A stretch of 30,802 bases of DNA, from assembly GCA_019415705.1 (NCBI GenBank), contig DXYS01000001.1, forward strand, positions 1-30,802. Reading direction: 5' to 3'. The notes beneath the pieces were generated by a model. The model was given only the letters and a program-made list of their open reading frames with translations, made no database searches and had not been told where the DNA came from. The translations under genes were made by a program, and so were the position numbers. How positions within the stretch are numbered: position 1 is the first letter of the stretch; each line of letters opens with the position of its first letter. Source of the stretch: Bacteroidales bacterium (GTDB lineage: Bacteria; Bacteroidota; Bacteroidia; Bacteroidales; Muribaculaceae). Below, in pieces: positions 25,029-30,802 of the stretch.

Positions 25029-25322
25029 TCAAGGCACCGGATCATAGCCGCTGCCTCCCCACGGATGACAGCGCAGGATGCGTCTGACCGACAGATAGAG
25101 GCCTTTTATGGCCCCGTGACGGCGCAGGGCCTCAAGACAATATTGACTGCATGTTGGTGTGAAACGGCACGACGGAGGAAACATCGGCGAGATGGATGCG
25201 CGGTAAAAAAGCACGGGTAGCGACAGCACAAAAATGGCTGCCCTACTCCACCACGGTCTCTCGGGCTGCGGCTGATTTTGTGGAGATGTCGCGTAGGATT
25301 CGGCAGACTGATTTTTGCACAT
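25029..25322 (-). CDS. yidD: Membrane protein insertion efficiency factor YidD
   Basis: YidD is a small membrane-associated protein thought to assist YidC-dependent insertion of inner-membrane proteins. The 97-residue product has an amphipathic/hydrophobic N-terminal helix (AAIFVLSLPVLFYRASISP), the signature PPSCRFTPTCSQYCLEALRRHG with conserved cysteines (Cys52, Cys58) and the closing RILRCHPWGGSGYDPVP. The ATG at 25322 is taken; a TTG at 25349 would add nine residues. Either start lies inside rnpA in another frame (80-base overlap with the ATG). The first ~22 residues, rich in Q, N, S and P, are unusual for YidD and may not all be translated. Confidence 0.88.
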   Translation of the reverse strand: MCKNQSAESYATSPQNQPQPERPWWSRAAIFVLSLPVLFYRASISPMFPPSCRFTPTCSQYCLEALRRHGAIKGLYLSVRRILRCHPWGGSGYDPVP

Positions 25323-25674
25323 CGCTGTAGTTTTTGGTTTTGTCGGCAATATAGATAAAGGCGAGATCGATGCGTGCGTCTGCTCGCAGAGGATAATTGT
25401 GGCGATTTAGGCGGAAAGCCTCTCTGACACGTCGGCGCATCAGGACGCGTTCGACGGCTGTGTGCAGGCGTTTTTTAGGTATTGAGATTAGAAATGTCAG
25501 CTTTGAGTCGCTGTGACGCCCGGGATTGTGTCGCCAGACGGCGCGCAGCGGATAAGCCATGACTGACTGTGGCTCTGTACCGGACTCATAAGCTGTTCCA
25601 CCGCGGCTGAAGAGCATGTCTATTGCCGCGGTGGAACATAGTTTATCTTTCTTATCGAGTCCGAATTTTTTCAC
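25243..25674 (-). CDS. rnpA: Ribonuclease P protein component
   Basis: RnpA is the protein subunit that binds the catalytic RNase P RNA and pre-tRNA leaders. The 143-residue product begins MKKFGLDKKDKLCSTAAIDMLFSRG and has ISIPKKRLHTAVERVLMRRRVREAFRLN (residues 64-90), the basic RNR-type helix that contacts the RNA. It is a little longer than the ~120-residue norm because of an insertion around residues 25-58. The start is a GTG whose last two bases belong to the hemD stop codon (4-base overlap). The 3' end overlaps yidD. The RNase P RNA gene is not in this window. Confidence 0.93.
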   Translation of the reverse strand: MKKFGLDKKDKLCSTAAIDMLFSRGGTAYESGTEPQSVMAYPLRAVWRHNPGRHSDSKLTFLISIPKKRLHTAVERVLMRRRVREAFRLNRHNYPLRADARIDLAFIYIADKTKNYSDVQKSVCRILRDISTKSAAARETVVE

Positions 25675-26420
25675 TCGCCTTTGTTTTTGGTGAGATATAA
25701 ATCAAGGGCGGCCGTGATTGAGGGAGCCTCGGGCGTCGGAGCCTCGATGTCCAATCTCAGACCGGCATCACGCACAGCCTGTGCGGTTGTGGCGCCGAAA
25801 GTAGCTATTGCTATTTGTTCCTGTTTGAATTCAGGGAAGTTTTTACATAATGATTCTATGCCTTGCGGACTGAAGAAAATCAGCATATCATAGTCAAAAG
25901 ATTCGTCCTGACCGAAGTTATTGCTGACTGTACGATATAACACCGCGCGTGTAAAGTCGATATTATTGTCGGTAAGTATTTTAGATTCGTTGCCGTTATT
26001 GACATCAGAGACGGCATACAGGAACTTCTCTGTCTTGTGTTTCAAGATGAAAGGCAGCAAATCTATGAGCTTGCCGGTCTTGGGATAGAAGATTTTGCGT
26101 TTACGATATATGATATATTTCTGCAGATAATTTGCGATTGACTCTGTAGTACAGAAATATTTCATAGTGTCGGGGATTGTGATGCGCATCTCCTCGCAAA
26201 TACGGAAAAAGTGATCAATGGCGGTTTTTGCTGTGAAAATTACGGCTGTGTGTTCGGATATTGATACTTTTTGCTGACGAAACTCTTTTGCACTCAGACC
26301 TTCGACTTTAATAAAAGGGCGGAATACTAAGTCGACACCATGTTTTGCGGCAATGTCATAAAAAGGAGACTTGTCTGATGACGGTTTAGGCTGAGATACT
26401 AATATCTTCTTGATTTTCAC
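25671..26420 (-). CDS. hemD: Uroporphyrinogen-III synthase
   Basis: HemD closes and inverts hydroxymethylbilane to uroporphyrinogen III in tetrapyrrole synthesis. The 249-residue product has the weakly conserved two-lobed HemD form: KKILVSQPKPSSDKSPFYDIAAKHGVDLVFRPFIKVE at the start, VIFTAKTAIDHFF, FLYAVSDVNNG, VLYRTVSNN, MLIFFSPQGIESL and IATFGATTAQAVRDAGL. The start is a GTG at 26420; no ATG is in frame nearby. It follows the DUF4271 gene by 38 bases and overlaps rnpA by 4. No other heme genes are present here. Confidence 0.9.
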   Translation of the reverse strand: MKIKKILVSQPKPSSDKSPFYDIAAKHGVDLVFRPFIKVEGLSAKEFRQQKVSISEHTAVIFTAKTAIDHFFRICEEMRITIPDTMKYFCTTESIANYLQKYIIYRKRKIFYPKTGKLIDLLPFILKHKTEKFLYAVSDVNNGNESKILTDNNIDFTRAVLYRTVSNNFGQDESFDYDMLIFFSPQGIESLCKNFPEFKQEQIAIATFGATTAQAVRDAGLRLDIEAPTPEAPSITAALDLYLTKNKGE

Positions 26421-26458
26421 TCTTTTAATTTTTTATTGTTTATCTTTGCTTTTATCCC

Positions 26459-27409
26459 TTAAATTAGCAGCAGTGCAAAGTGATAGACATAGATAAGGGG
26501 TATGATTTCCAAGGCGCAAAGGTACAAAATAAAATAGAGCAATGAAAATATGTTTGTGAAAAAAATATCAAATCCTTTGATTATAAACAATAAGCGCGCA
26601 AGCACATAGAGTGTCACAGACGTGTAAATCATTGCGTCTGATGACGAAGGATAAAATATGACCATCAGTGCCGGCAAAGCTATTGTTATACCTAAGATAG
26701 ACTGGCTCGAGTTGAATCTGCGCAGCAGCACCTTCATGCTTTCAATGCCGGCAAAGGTATAGCCTACCAACGAATATGCCGTGATATCAAAAATATAATA
26801 GGCTGCGAACACTCCGATTTCAGCGGCTAATGTGGTGAATCCGTAGTCATCCGGACTTACGCCGCTGTGTCTTGCAGCAAGTGCAAAAAGCATTATTCCT
26901 CCGCAGACAATATATTGCAGGATGCTTAGACACATCAGTCGGGTTTCATGACTGCTACGTTCATCAAAAGCGTTGCCACGCGATTTGTGTGACGAACGCA
27001 TTTCTTCGGCAAATTTTGAAAAAAGCTTACGATAATCTTTGAAACTAAGCGATATGGCTACAAATAACAGTACAATCAGTGTAAGTATTCCCGAATTTGA
27101 ATTTAGCTTATTCTGGCGGGTTGAGCCTTCGAGACCTATTGTCCAGCCGGGGGTGACAGGCTCGGTCTCGGTTAGTATTACTGTATCGGCAGTTATTAAA
27201 GTCTGCTGATTTAAGCAATCAATAATTTTAAAGTCAAAAACGGGTGTGCGCAGCGAGTCTGCCACGGCCACATTGAGACTGTCGTTTACAGGGCTGTATG
27301 CTTTATCAGCGACACTGACGGCGCGAGCATTGTGGACGGGCGCGGGTGTAATGCTGTCTGAGACGGCATTATCAGTATTAACGTCTATGGAGTCGCTAAA
27401 AGGTTGCAT
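26459..27409 (-). CDS. DUF4271 domain-containing membrane protein
   Basis: The 316-residue protein has an N-terminal ~100-residue soluble region rich in D, S, V and T, one hydrophobic helix (GILTLIVLLFVAISLSF), a basic linker and then about six further transmembrane helices up to the C-terminus (FALLLI). This is the pattern of DUF4271 proteins, which in Bacteroidetes are found beside hemD; their function is unknown. Its ATG overlaps the LOG-family gene stop by one base (TGATG), so translation is probably coupled. The N-terminal region shows no motif I recognise. Confidence 0.8.
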   Translation of the reverse strand: MQPFSDSIDVNTDNAVSDSITPAPVHNARAVSVADKAYSPVNDSLNVAVADSLRTPVFDFKIIDCLNQQTLITADTVILTETEPVTPGWTIGLEGSTRQNKLNSNSGILTLIVLLFVAISLSFKDYRKLFSKFAEEMRSSHKSRGNAFDERSSHETRLMCLSILQYIVCGGIMLFALAARHSGVSPDDYGFTTLAAEIGVFAAYYIFDITAYSLVGYTFAGIESMKVLLRRFNSSQSILGITIALPALMVIFYPSSSDAMIYTSVTLYVLARLLFIIKGFDIFFTNIFSLLYFILYLCALEIIPLIYVYHFALLLI

Positions 27410-27993
27410 CAGAATTTAGGCGAAAAAGTAATCCTGTCGCTTTGTGCGGCCGCTGTCCTGACCGCATCCCCGGCTGTCAGGGCCACATGCCAGAGCTGAC
27501 TGTGGTCAGGTCTCATGAATCCCTGTTTGATTGCATTGTCAAGCATATCGAGCAGACGGTCATAATAGCCGTTGACATTATAGATGACGACATTGCCGTC
27601 GTATAGTCCGAGTTGCCGCCATGTTATGATTTCTAAAAGTTCCTCGAATGTGCCTATGCCGCCCGGCAGGGCGATTGCGCCCCGCGACAGCGACGCCATG
27701 GTCTGCTTGCGCGAGTGCATGCTGTCGGTGACTTCGAGGCGGCTCAGTCCGCTATGTGCCCAGCCACGCTCGACCATGAACGACGGAATTACGCCGATGG
27801 TCTCGCCTCCTGCGGCTATTGCCGCGTCATTGACCGCACCCATGAGTCCCATACTGCCCGCACCGGTGATAAGAGGCAGGCCGAGGCGGGCAATCTCCCT
27901 GCCCGTCTCGACCGCCGCGTCAAAATATATTCTGTCTACCGCGGGTGATGACGCACAATAGACCGTTATGCCTTTGATTGGTTTGTCTGTCAT
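27409..27993 (-). CDS. LOG-family protein (lysine decarboxylase-like fold, possible cytokinin riboside phosphoribohydrolase)
   Basis: The 194-residue product has the LOG signatures: VYCASSP at the N-terminus, GAGSMGLMGAVNDAA (residues 45-59), SRKQTMA with the substrate-binding arginine and lysine (Arg95, Lys96) and the PGGIGTFEE motif (110-118). Characterised LOG enzymes release the free base from nucleoside 5'-monophosphates. Older annotations as lysine decarboxylase are misleading. A longer frame starting at 28158 runs back into the endonuclease gene and is rejected; the ATG at 27993 lies 4 bases after that gene's stop. The natural substrate here is unknown. Confidence 0.91.
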   Translation of the reverse strand: MTDKPIKGITVYCASSPAVDRIYFDAAVETGREIARLGLPLITGAGSMGLMGAVNDAAIAAGGETIGVIPSFMVERGWAHSGLSRLEVTDSMHSRKQTMASLSRGAIALPGGIGTFEELLEIITWRQLGLYDGNVVIYNVNGYYDRLLDMLDNAIKQGFMRPDHSQLWHVALTAGDAVRTAAAQSDRITFSPKF

Positions 27994-27997
27994 CGGT

Positions 27998-29674
27998 TTA
28001 ACGTATTGCCACTTTGACCGGGCTGTGGTGCTGGTCAGTGACGATAAAATAGACTCCGAGCGGCATCTCGACGTCAGTGTCGTTATCGACGCTCTCGATG
28101 GTGCGTACGAGTCGACCGGTGATATCATAGACCATGACACCCGTCTGGGTCTGTGCACAGTTAAATCTCATCATGCCGTCAAAACCGGTGACGGTCAGAG
28201 GCTCGTCACAATCGACACCGCTGATGCCGCTGTGGGCGACGAAGATGACATTAGACATCGGTGAGCGCACACCGAGACGTACAGACTGCACGGCGTAGCT
28301 TTCGCTGTCATTCTCGCTGAAACCGGTGATTTCGAAAGGCGACGATTCGGCAAGAATCTCTTCGGTGGTCTGTGAGCCCGATTTGAATTTGGTGCGTGTG
28401 ATTATCCAGTAGTCTATTACCTCTCCGTCGGGGCTCTCCCAGTTGGCCTCGTAGCTGTCAGAGGTTATATTTGTCGGGTTTAGTGCCGTGCAGGCGGTCA
28501 GAGTAGGCTGCGGCAGACACTCGCCGCGCAGATTGACGCCGACAGGCTTGTTGAGGTCGTCGCAGATAATCATCAGACGAGCCTCGTGAGTGCCGAGAGA
28601 CGTCGGCTTGTAGGTGATATTCAGCCAGTATCCGTCAGTGGCGTTGACAAGTGATGCTGCGATTGAACTTGACGGCAGCTCAAACATGCCGGTATCACCG
28701 CTGTAAAGACTGATGTTGATGGCTTTGCGGAAATTCTCTCCGCGGAAGAGCAGCGAGGCCTTGACGGTGTTTCCCTCGGCTACCTGACCGAAGTCGAGAG
28801 TGGAATCTTTGACAGGAGCGTAAAGCACGGCTTCATCGACAGGCTCCGGAGTATCAGAAGGATTGAAGGCCAGACCGCGTTTTGTTCCCCATATATACTC
28901 GGCAAGTTCAGGGTAGTCGATAAACGGATTGCGGTTGCCCTGAATCATATAGACATTGTCGTTGCGATTCTGCTCTTTATCGCTGACAGGGTCTTCGCGA
29001 TGCCATTTGAGCAGCATGTCTACGGCCCAGCCAGACAGTGTCGGATAGGTATTCTGCTGGAGCATATACATGTTGTTGCGGGCCCATGTATAATCCTGAT
29101 AGCAGGTCACCATGTAGAAGTAAGTACGGGCAAAGTCACCTTTATACTCGTCATCGGGTTCAAAAACCAAAGCCGAGCCTCCTCCGAGACCGTCTTTCGG
29201 AGAGCCGACCATCGAGACACCGTTGTCAAATTTAGAGGCGGTGCGCACTTCGCCGAGCGGATAATTGCTTTTGGCCTGATTGGCTTTGGCCTCACCCGGA
29301 TAAAGATGATTTAGATCGGTATAGGCCTTGACATCTGTGTCACCTCCCCACCAGCTTTTCGGGAAAGAGTGCTCGCGATTCATGTATGTGCCAAACTGTA
29401 TGCGTGTCTCGACCATCATGTCAGAGTACATGTCCCACCAGACCTGCGGAGTGATTACCGGACGCACATCTGTGACCTTGAAATAGTCAGGCAGCGAGTT
29501 ATAAGATCTTACGCTCGTGAAGTTCTTGATAAGATCAGAAGCTGCCGTCTTGAGCTCGGCATCTTTTTTACCGATAAGGCTTTTATAATAATTTGCGGGT
29601 ATTTCGGCCCAAGCAGTCGAACAGACAAGGCACAATGTGAGCATGGCCGTGAGGTTTCTTAGATACGTTTTCAT
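27998..29674 (-). CDS. Secreted endonuclease I family protein with type IX-like C-terminal tail
   Basis: The 558-residue product has a signal peptide (MKTYLRNLTAMLTLCLVCSTAWA, cleavage after residue 23). The endonuclease I/NucM domain carries the catalytic MNREHSFPKSWWGG (Glu101-His102) and the metal-binding DLNHLYPGEAKANQAKSNYPLGEV (Asn122-His123, Asn131). Beyond residue ~270 come Ig/fibronectin-like beta domains, and the end (MVYDITGRLVRTIESVDND, then PLGVYFIV) is a type IX sorting-type tail. It is therefore likely an exported, possibly surface-attached, nuclease. An in-frame ATG two codons upstream is equally possible. It is the first gene of the run LOG, DUF4271, hemD, rnpA, yidD, with a 4-base gap to the LOG gene. 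Confidence 0.87.
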   Translation of the reverse strand: MKTYLRNLTAMLTLCLVCSTAWAEIPANYYKSLIGKKDAELKTAASDLIKNFTSVRSYNSLPDYFKVTDVRPVITPQVWWDMYSDMMVETRIQFGTYMNREHSFPKSWWGGDTDVKAYTDLNHLYPGEAKANQAKSNYPLGEVRTASKFDNGVSMVGSPKDGLGGGSALVFEPDDEYKGDFARTYFYMVTCYQDYTWARNNMYMLQQNTYPTLSGWAVDMLLKWHREDPVSDKEQNRNDNVYMIQGNRNPFIDYPELAEYIWGTKRGLAFNPSDTPEPVDEAVLYAPVKDSTLDFGQVAEGNTVKASLLFRGENFRKAINISLYSGDTGMFELPSSSIAASLVNATDGYWLNITYKPTSLGTHEARLMIICDDLNKPVGVNLRGECLPQPTLTACTALNPTNITSDSYEANWESPDGEVIDYWIITRTKFKSGSQTTEEILAESSPFEITGFSENDSESYAVQSVRLGVRSPMSNVIFVAHSGISGVDCDEPLTVTGFDGMMRFNCAQTQTGVMVYDITGRLVRTIESVDNDTDVEMPLGVYFIVTDQHHSPVKVAIR

Positions 29675-29820
29675 TGGCATAATGCGGTGAAGGTTTGTAA
29701 CGGGTTGTAAAAATAGTAAAATATTTCCTAACACTACAAATTCTAATGACTACAGAGGGCCAATTGTTTGCAAAACACCGATTTTTTGAAGAAAAAGGGA
29801 GGTTTATGGAGGGGCGATTT

Positions 29821-29860
29821 TAAACGGGTAAGGAGCATTAGGGATGGTCGTCCCCGTTTA
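29821..29860. repeat. 8-bp inverted repeat upstream of the transposase
   Basis: TAAACGGG (29821-29828) and CCCGTTTA (29853-29860) are perfect inverted repeats with a 24-base loop that itself contains GGGA/TCCC (29841-29854). No T-run follows, so it does not look like a terminator. It lies 90 bases before the transposase ATG in AT-rich DNA and could be a left-end hairpin of the element. Confidence 0.5.
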
Positions 29861-29910
29861 TTGCCTATTCAAATTCCGTTGATACACATTTCCATAAAAA
29901 CTGATCAAAA

Positions 29911-29942
29911 TTTGCGTTGCTTATTTAATTGCCTTAGATTTG
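29911..29942 (+). promoter_or_regulatory. Consensus promoter of the Y1 transposase gene
   Basis: TTTG at 29911-29914, a 20-base spacer and TAGATTTG at 29935-29942 match the Bacteroidetes consensus exactly. Seven bases separate it from the transposase ATG. Confidence 0.75.
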
Positions 29943-29949
29943 CGATGTT

Positions 29950-30414
29950 ATGGCAAATACATATTGTAAATTAGCTGTGCATGTTATTTTTGCGGTTAAA
30001 AATCGCAATGCACTTATTCCTTTCAATGAATTATCATTATTTCATCGTTTTATAAATGGTGTTGTAAGCACTTATGATGAAAAATGCTTTGTCTACGCCG
30101 TCGGAGGAACACCTAATCATGTGCATTTGCTTATAAACATTCCACCTGCCGTTTCATTAAGCGACATGGTAAAAGAAATTAAGGTAGCGTCAAGTAAATT
30201 TGCAGCTTCTCGACTTTCAATTCCGTTTAAATTTGAATGGCAGCGCGGTTTTGCGGCAATTTCTGTCTCCCCGTCAAATATTGAAACTGTCAGAAGATAT
30301 ATAAACAATCAGGTAGAACATCATCATAATGTCAGCCTCCGAAGTGAAATGACATCTATGTTCCAACGGGCAGGCCTCGAATTTGACGAACAATATATGT
30401 TTGAAGATATCTGA
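29950..30414 (+). CDS. HUH/Y1 transposase, IS200/IS605 or REP-associated type
   Basis: The 154-residue protein is a single-domain Y1 transposase. It has the metal-binding HxH of the HUH motif in PNHVHLLINI (His57, His59) and the catalytic tyrosine in ETVRRYINNQVEHH (Tyr117, with Gln121). The family's WQRGFAAISVSPSNIETV and the C-terminal LEFDEQYMFEDI are intact, so it appears full length and active. These enzymes cut single-stranded DNA at the foot of hairpins and move either IS200-type elements or, as RAYTs, act on dispersed REP palindromes. No tnpB or iscB lies beside it. The gene is AT-rich against its neighbours, suggesting acquisition. Palindromic DNA begins one base after its stop codon. 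Confidence 0.9.
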   Translation: MANTYCKLAVHVIFAVKNRNALIPFNELSLFHRFINGVVSTYDEKCFVYAVGGTPNHVHLLINIPPAVSLSDMVKEIKVASSKFAASRLSIPFKFEWQRGFAAISVSPSNIETVRRYINNQVEHHHNVSLRSEMTSMFQRAGLEFDEQYMFEDI

Positions 30415-30457
30415 GGCGTAGCGCCGTAGGCGCGTCAGAGCTGCAGCGCAGCTCCGT

Positions 30458-30503
30458 ATGTGAGGCCACGGTAAGCAGGCCGTCAGGTCTGCGCAACCGT
30501 GGT
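30458..30503 (+). repeat. Structured hairpin element, copy A
   Basis: The element consists of a 7-base flank ATGTGAG (30458-30464), a left arm GCCACGGT (30465-30472), a 23-base core (30473-30495) and a right arm ACCGTGGT (30496-30503). The arms pair over 8 bp, with a G-T wobble at the outer end. The core forms its own 7-bp stem GCAGGCC/GGTCTGC (one G-T) closed by the tetraloop GTCA, with an asymmetric AA/GCA internal loop between the two stems. Confidence 0.8.
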
Positions 30504-30613
30504 ATGTAACCCTATACCTGAATATGGCGCGCTGTAGGTGCGCTGCATTGATTATCAAAGGTTTAATGGTTGCATCACCCCTAAAGGGTGAATGATACTT
30601 TTTGATTCTAATA

Positions 30614-30659
30614 CCTATGACTGCGCAGACCTGACGGCCTGCTTGTCATAGGCTCACAT
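30614..30659 (-). repeat. Structured hairpin element, copy B (inverted)
   Basis: Read on the minus strand it has the same order as copy A: flank ATGTGAG (30659-30653), left arm CCTATGAC (30652-30645), the identical 23-base core (30644-30622) and right arm GTCATAGG (30621-30614). The 8-bp stem is fully paired but differs from copy A at five positions, each compensated on the opposite arm. The two copies are 110 bases apart in opposite orientation. Confidence 0.8.
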
Positions 30660-30802
30660 GCTTTCGCCGCTATGCGGCTACGACCGCTACGCGGACGATT
30701 TATTATAATACGTAAATCATGGCGACCAAATTATACGCGCCAAAGGCACAATGTCACTAACTTAAGGCTAGAGACCACGTTTGTAGTTTGTGAATGTTAT
30801 AT

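Larger units (their letters stand above)
30415..30802. repeat. Non-coding field of palindromes downstream of the transposase
   Basis: No gene is present. Short GC-rich hairpins follow one another: GGCG/CGCC and GCGCC-GTA-GGCGC (30415-30433), GAGCTGC-AGC-GCAGCTC (30438-30454), large hairpin copy A (30465-30503), GCGC-TGTAGGT-GCGC (30529-30543), CATCACCC/GGGTG-a-ATG (30573-30594), large hairpin copy B (30614-30652), GCCGC-TAT-GCGGC (30666-30678) and CCGC-TAC-GCGG (30684-30694). Many have three-base loops. The pattern is like REP/BIME sequences tied to Y1 transposases. From about 30695 to the window end I see AT-rich sequence with no clear structure. Confidence 0.75.

Noticed and set aside
26441..26448. 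TATCTTTG on the plus strand, a -7-like match
   Set aside because: It points into the DUF4271 gene antisense, has no TTTG at the right distance and lies in AT-rich DNA where chance matches are expected.
30274..30558. 94-codon open frame on the minus strand across the palindrome field
   Set aside because: It runs antisense to the transposase and through the hairpins; its residues follow the palindromes rather than a protein pattern.
30458..30659. Integron attC sites
   Set aside because: attC sites keep their outer ends and vary in the centre. Here the core is fixed and the outer stem varies, and there is no integrase.
30415..30802. CRISPR array
   Set aside because: The repeats are palindromes of unequal type in both orientations without regular spacers, and no cas genes are present.

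Overview
The window looks like a chromosomal segment of a Bacteroidales bacterium, most plausibly a Muribaculaceae-type gut commensal. I infer this from gene content (a DUF4271 protein beside hemD, a PorZ-like propeller protein, a long-insert LepB beside WbqC, type IX secretion-style C-terminal tails, a LolC/E-type permease after rbfA). Promoters fit the Bacteroidetes form TTTG, 19-21 bases, TAnnTTTG, and start codons generally lack Shine-Dalgarno sequences. Most of the window is housekeeping. The left half is visibly more GC-rich than much of the right half.

Layout. 1-2870 (+): the C-terminal part of an OmpR-type response regulator, then rbfA, a LolC/E-like permease and a radical SAM protein. 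2881-6007 (-): a tight four-gene unit of a GT4 glycosyltransferase, an NAD-dependent epimerase/dehydratase, a small membrane protein and an O-methyltransferase. 6179-16570 (+): an HTH/S24 regulator overlapping rnhB, a BspA-like leucine-rich-repeat surface protein, trmB, an Mrp-type ATPase, aroQ, a GH3-family protein, a secreted alkaline phosphatase followed by a terminator, then lepB and a WbqC-like gene with their own promoter. 16510-29674 (-): an unidentified protein, a PorZ-like protein, rdgB, leuS and nadA; a 394-base AT-rich nadA control region; a TatD-like hydrolase; then yidD, rnpA, hemD, a DUF4271 protein, a LOG-family protein and a secreted endonuclease I.

29735-30802 is the accessory end. 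It holds an AT-rich single-domain HUH/Y1 (IS200/REP-associated type) transposase with a consensus promoter almost touching its ATG. One base after its stop codon begins a non-coding field of small palindromes.

The most interesting signal lies in that field. Two inverted copies of a hairpin share an identical 23-base core and a 7-base flank, but their 8-bp outer stems differ at five positions, each compensated on the other arm. This is a covarying structure rather than a plain duplication. It may be a REP-like substrate of the adjacent transposase, or a structured RNA. Other points are consensus promoters only 5-7 bases from start codons (predicted leaderless mRNAs), a 17-bp inverted repeat straddling the predicted nadA promoter, and an Mrp ATPase without the CxxC pair. 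All calls come from reading the sequence; no database search was run.
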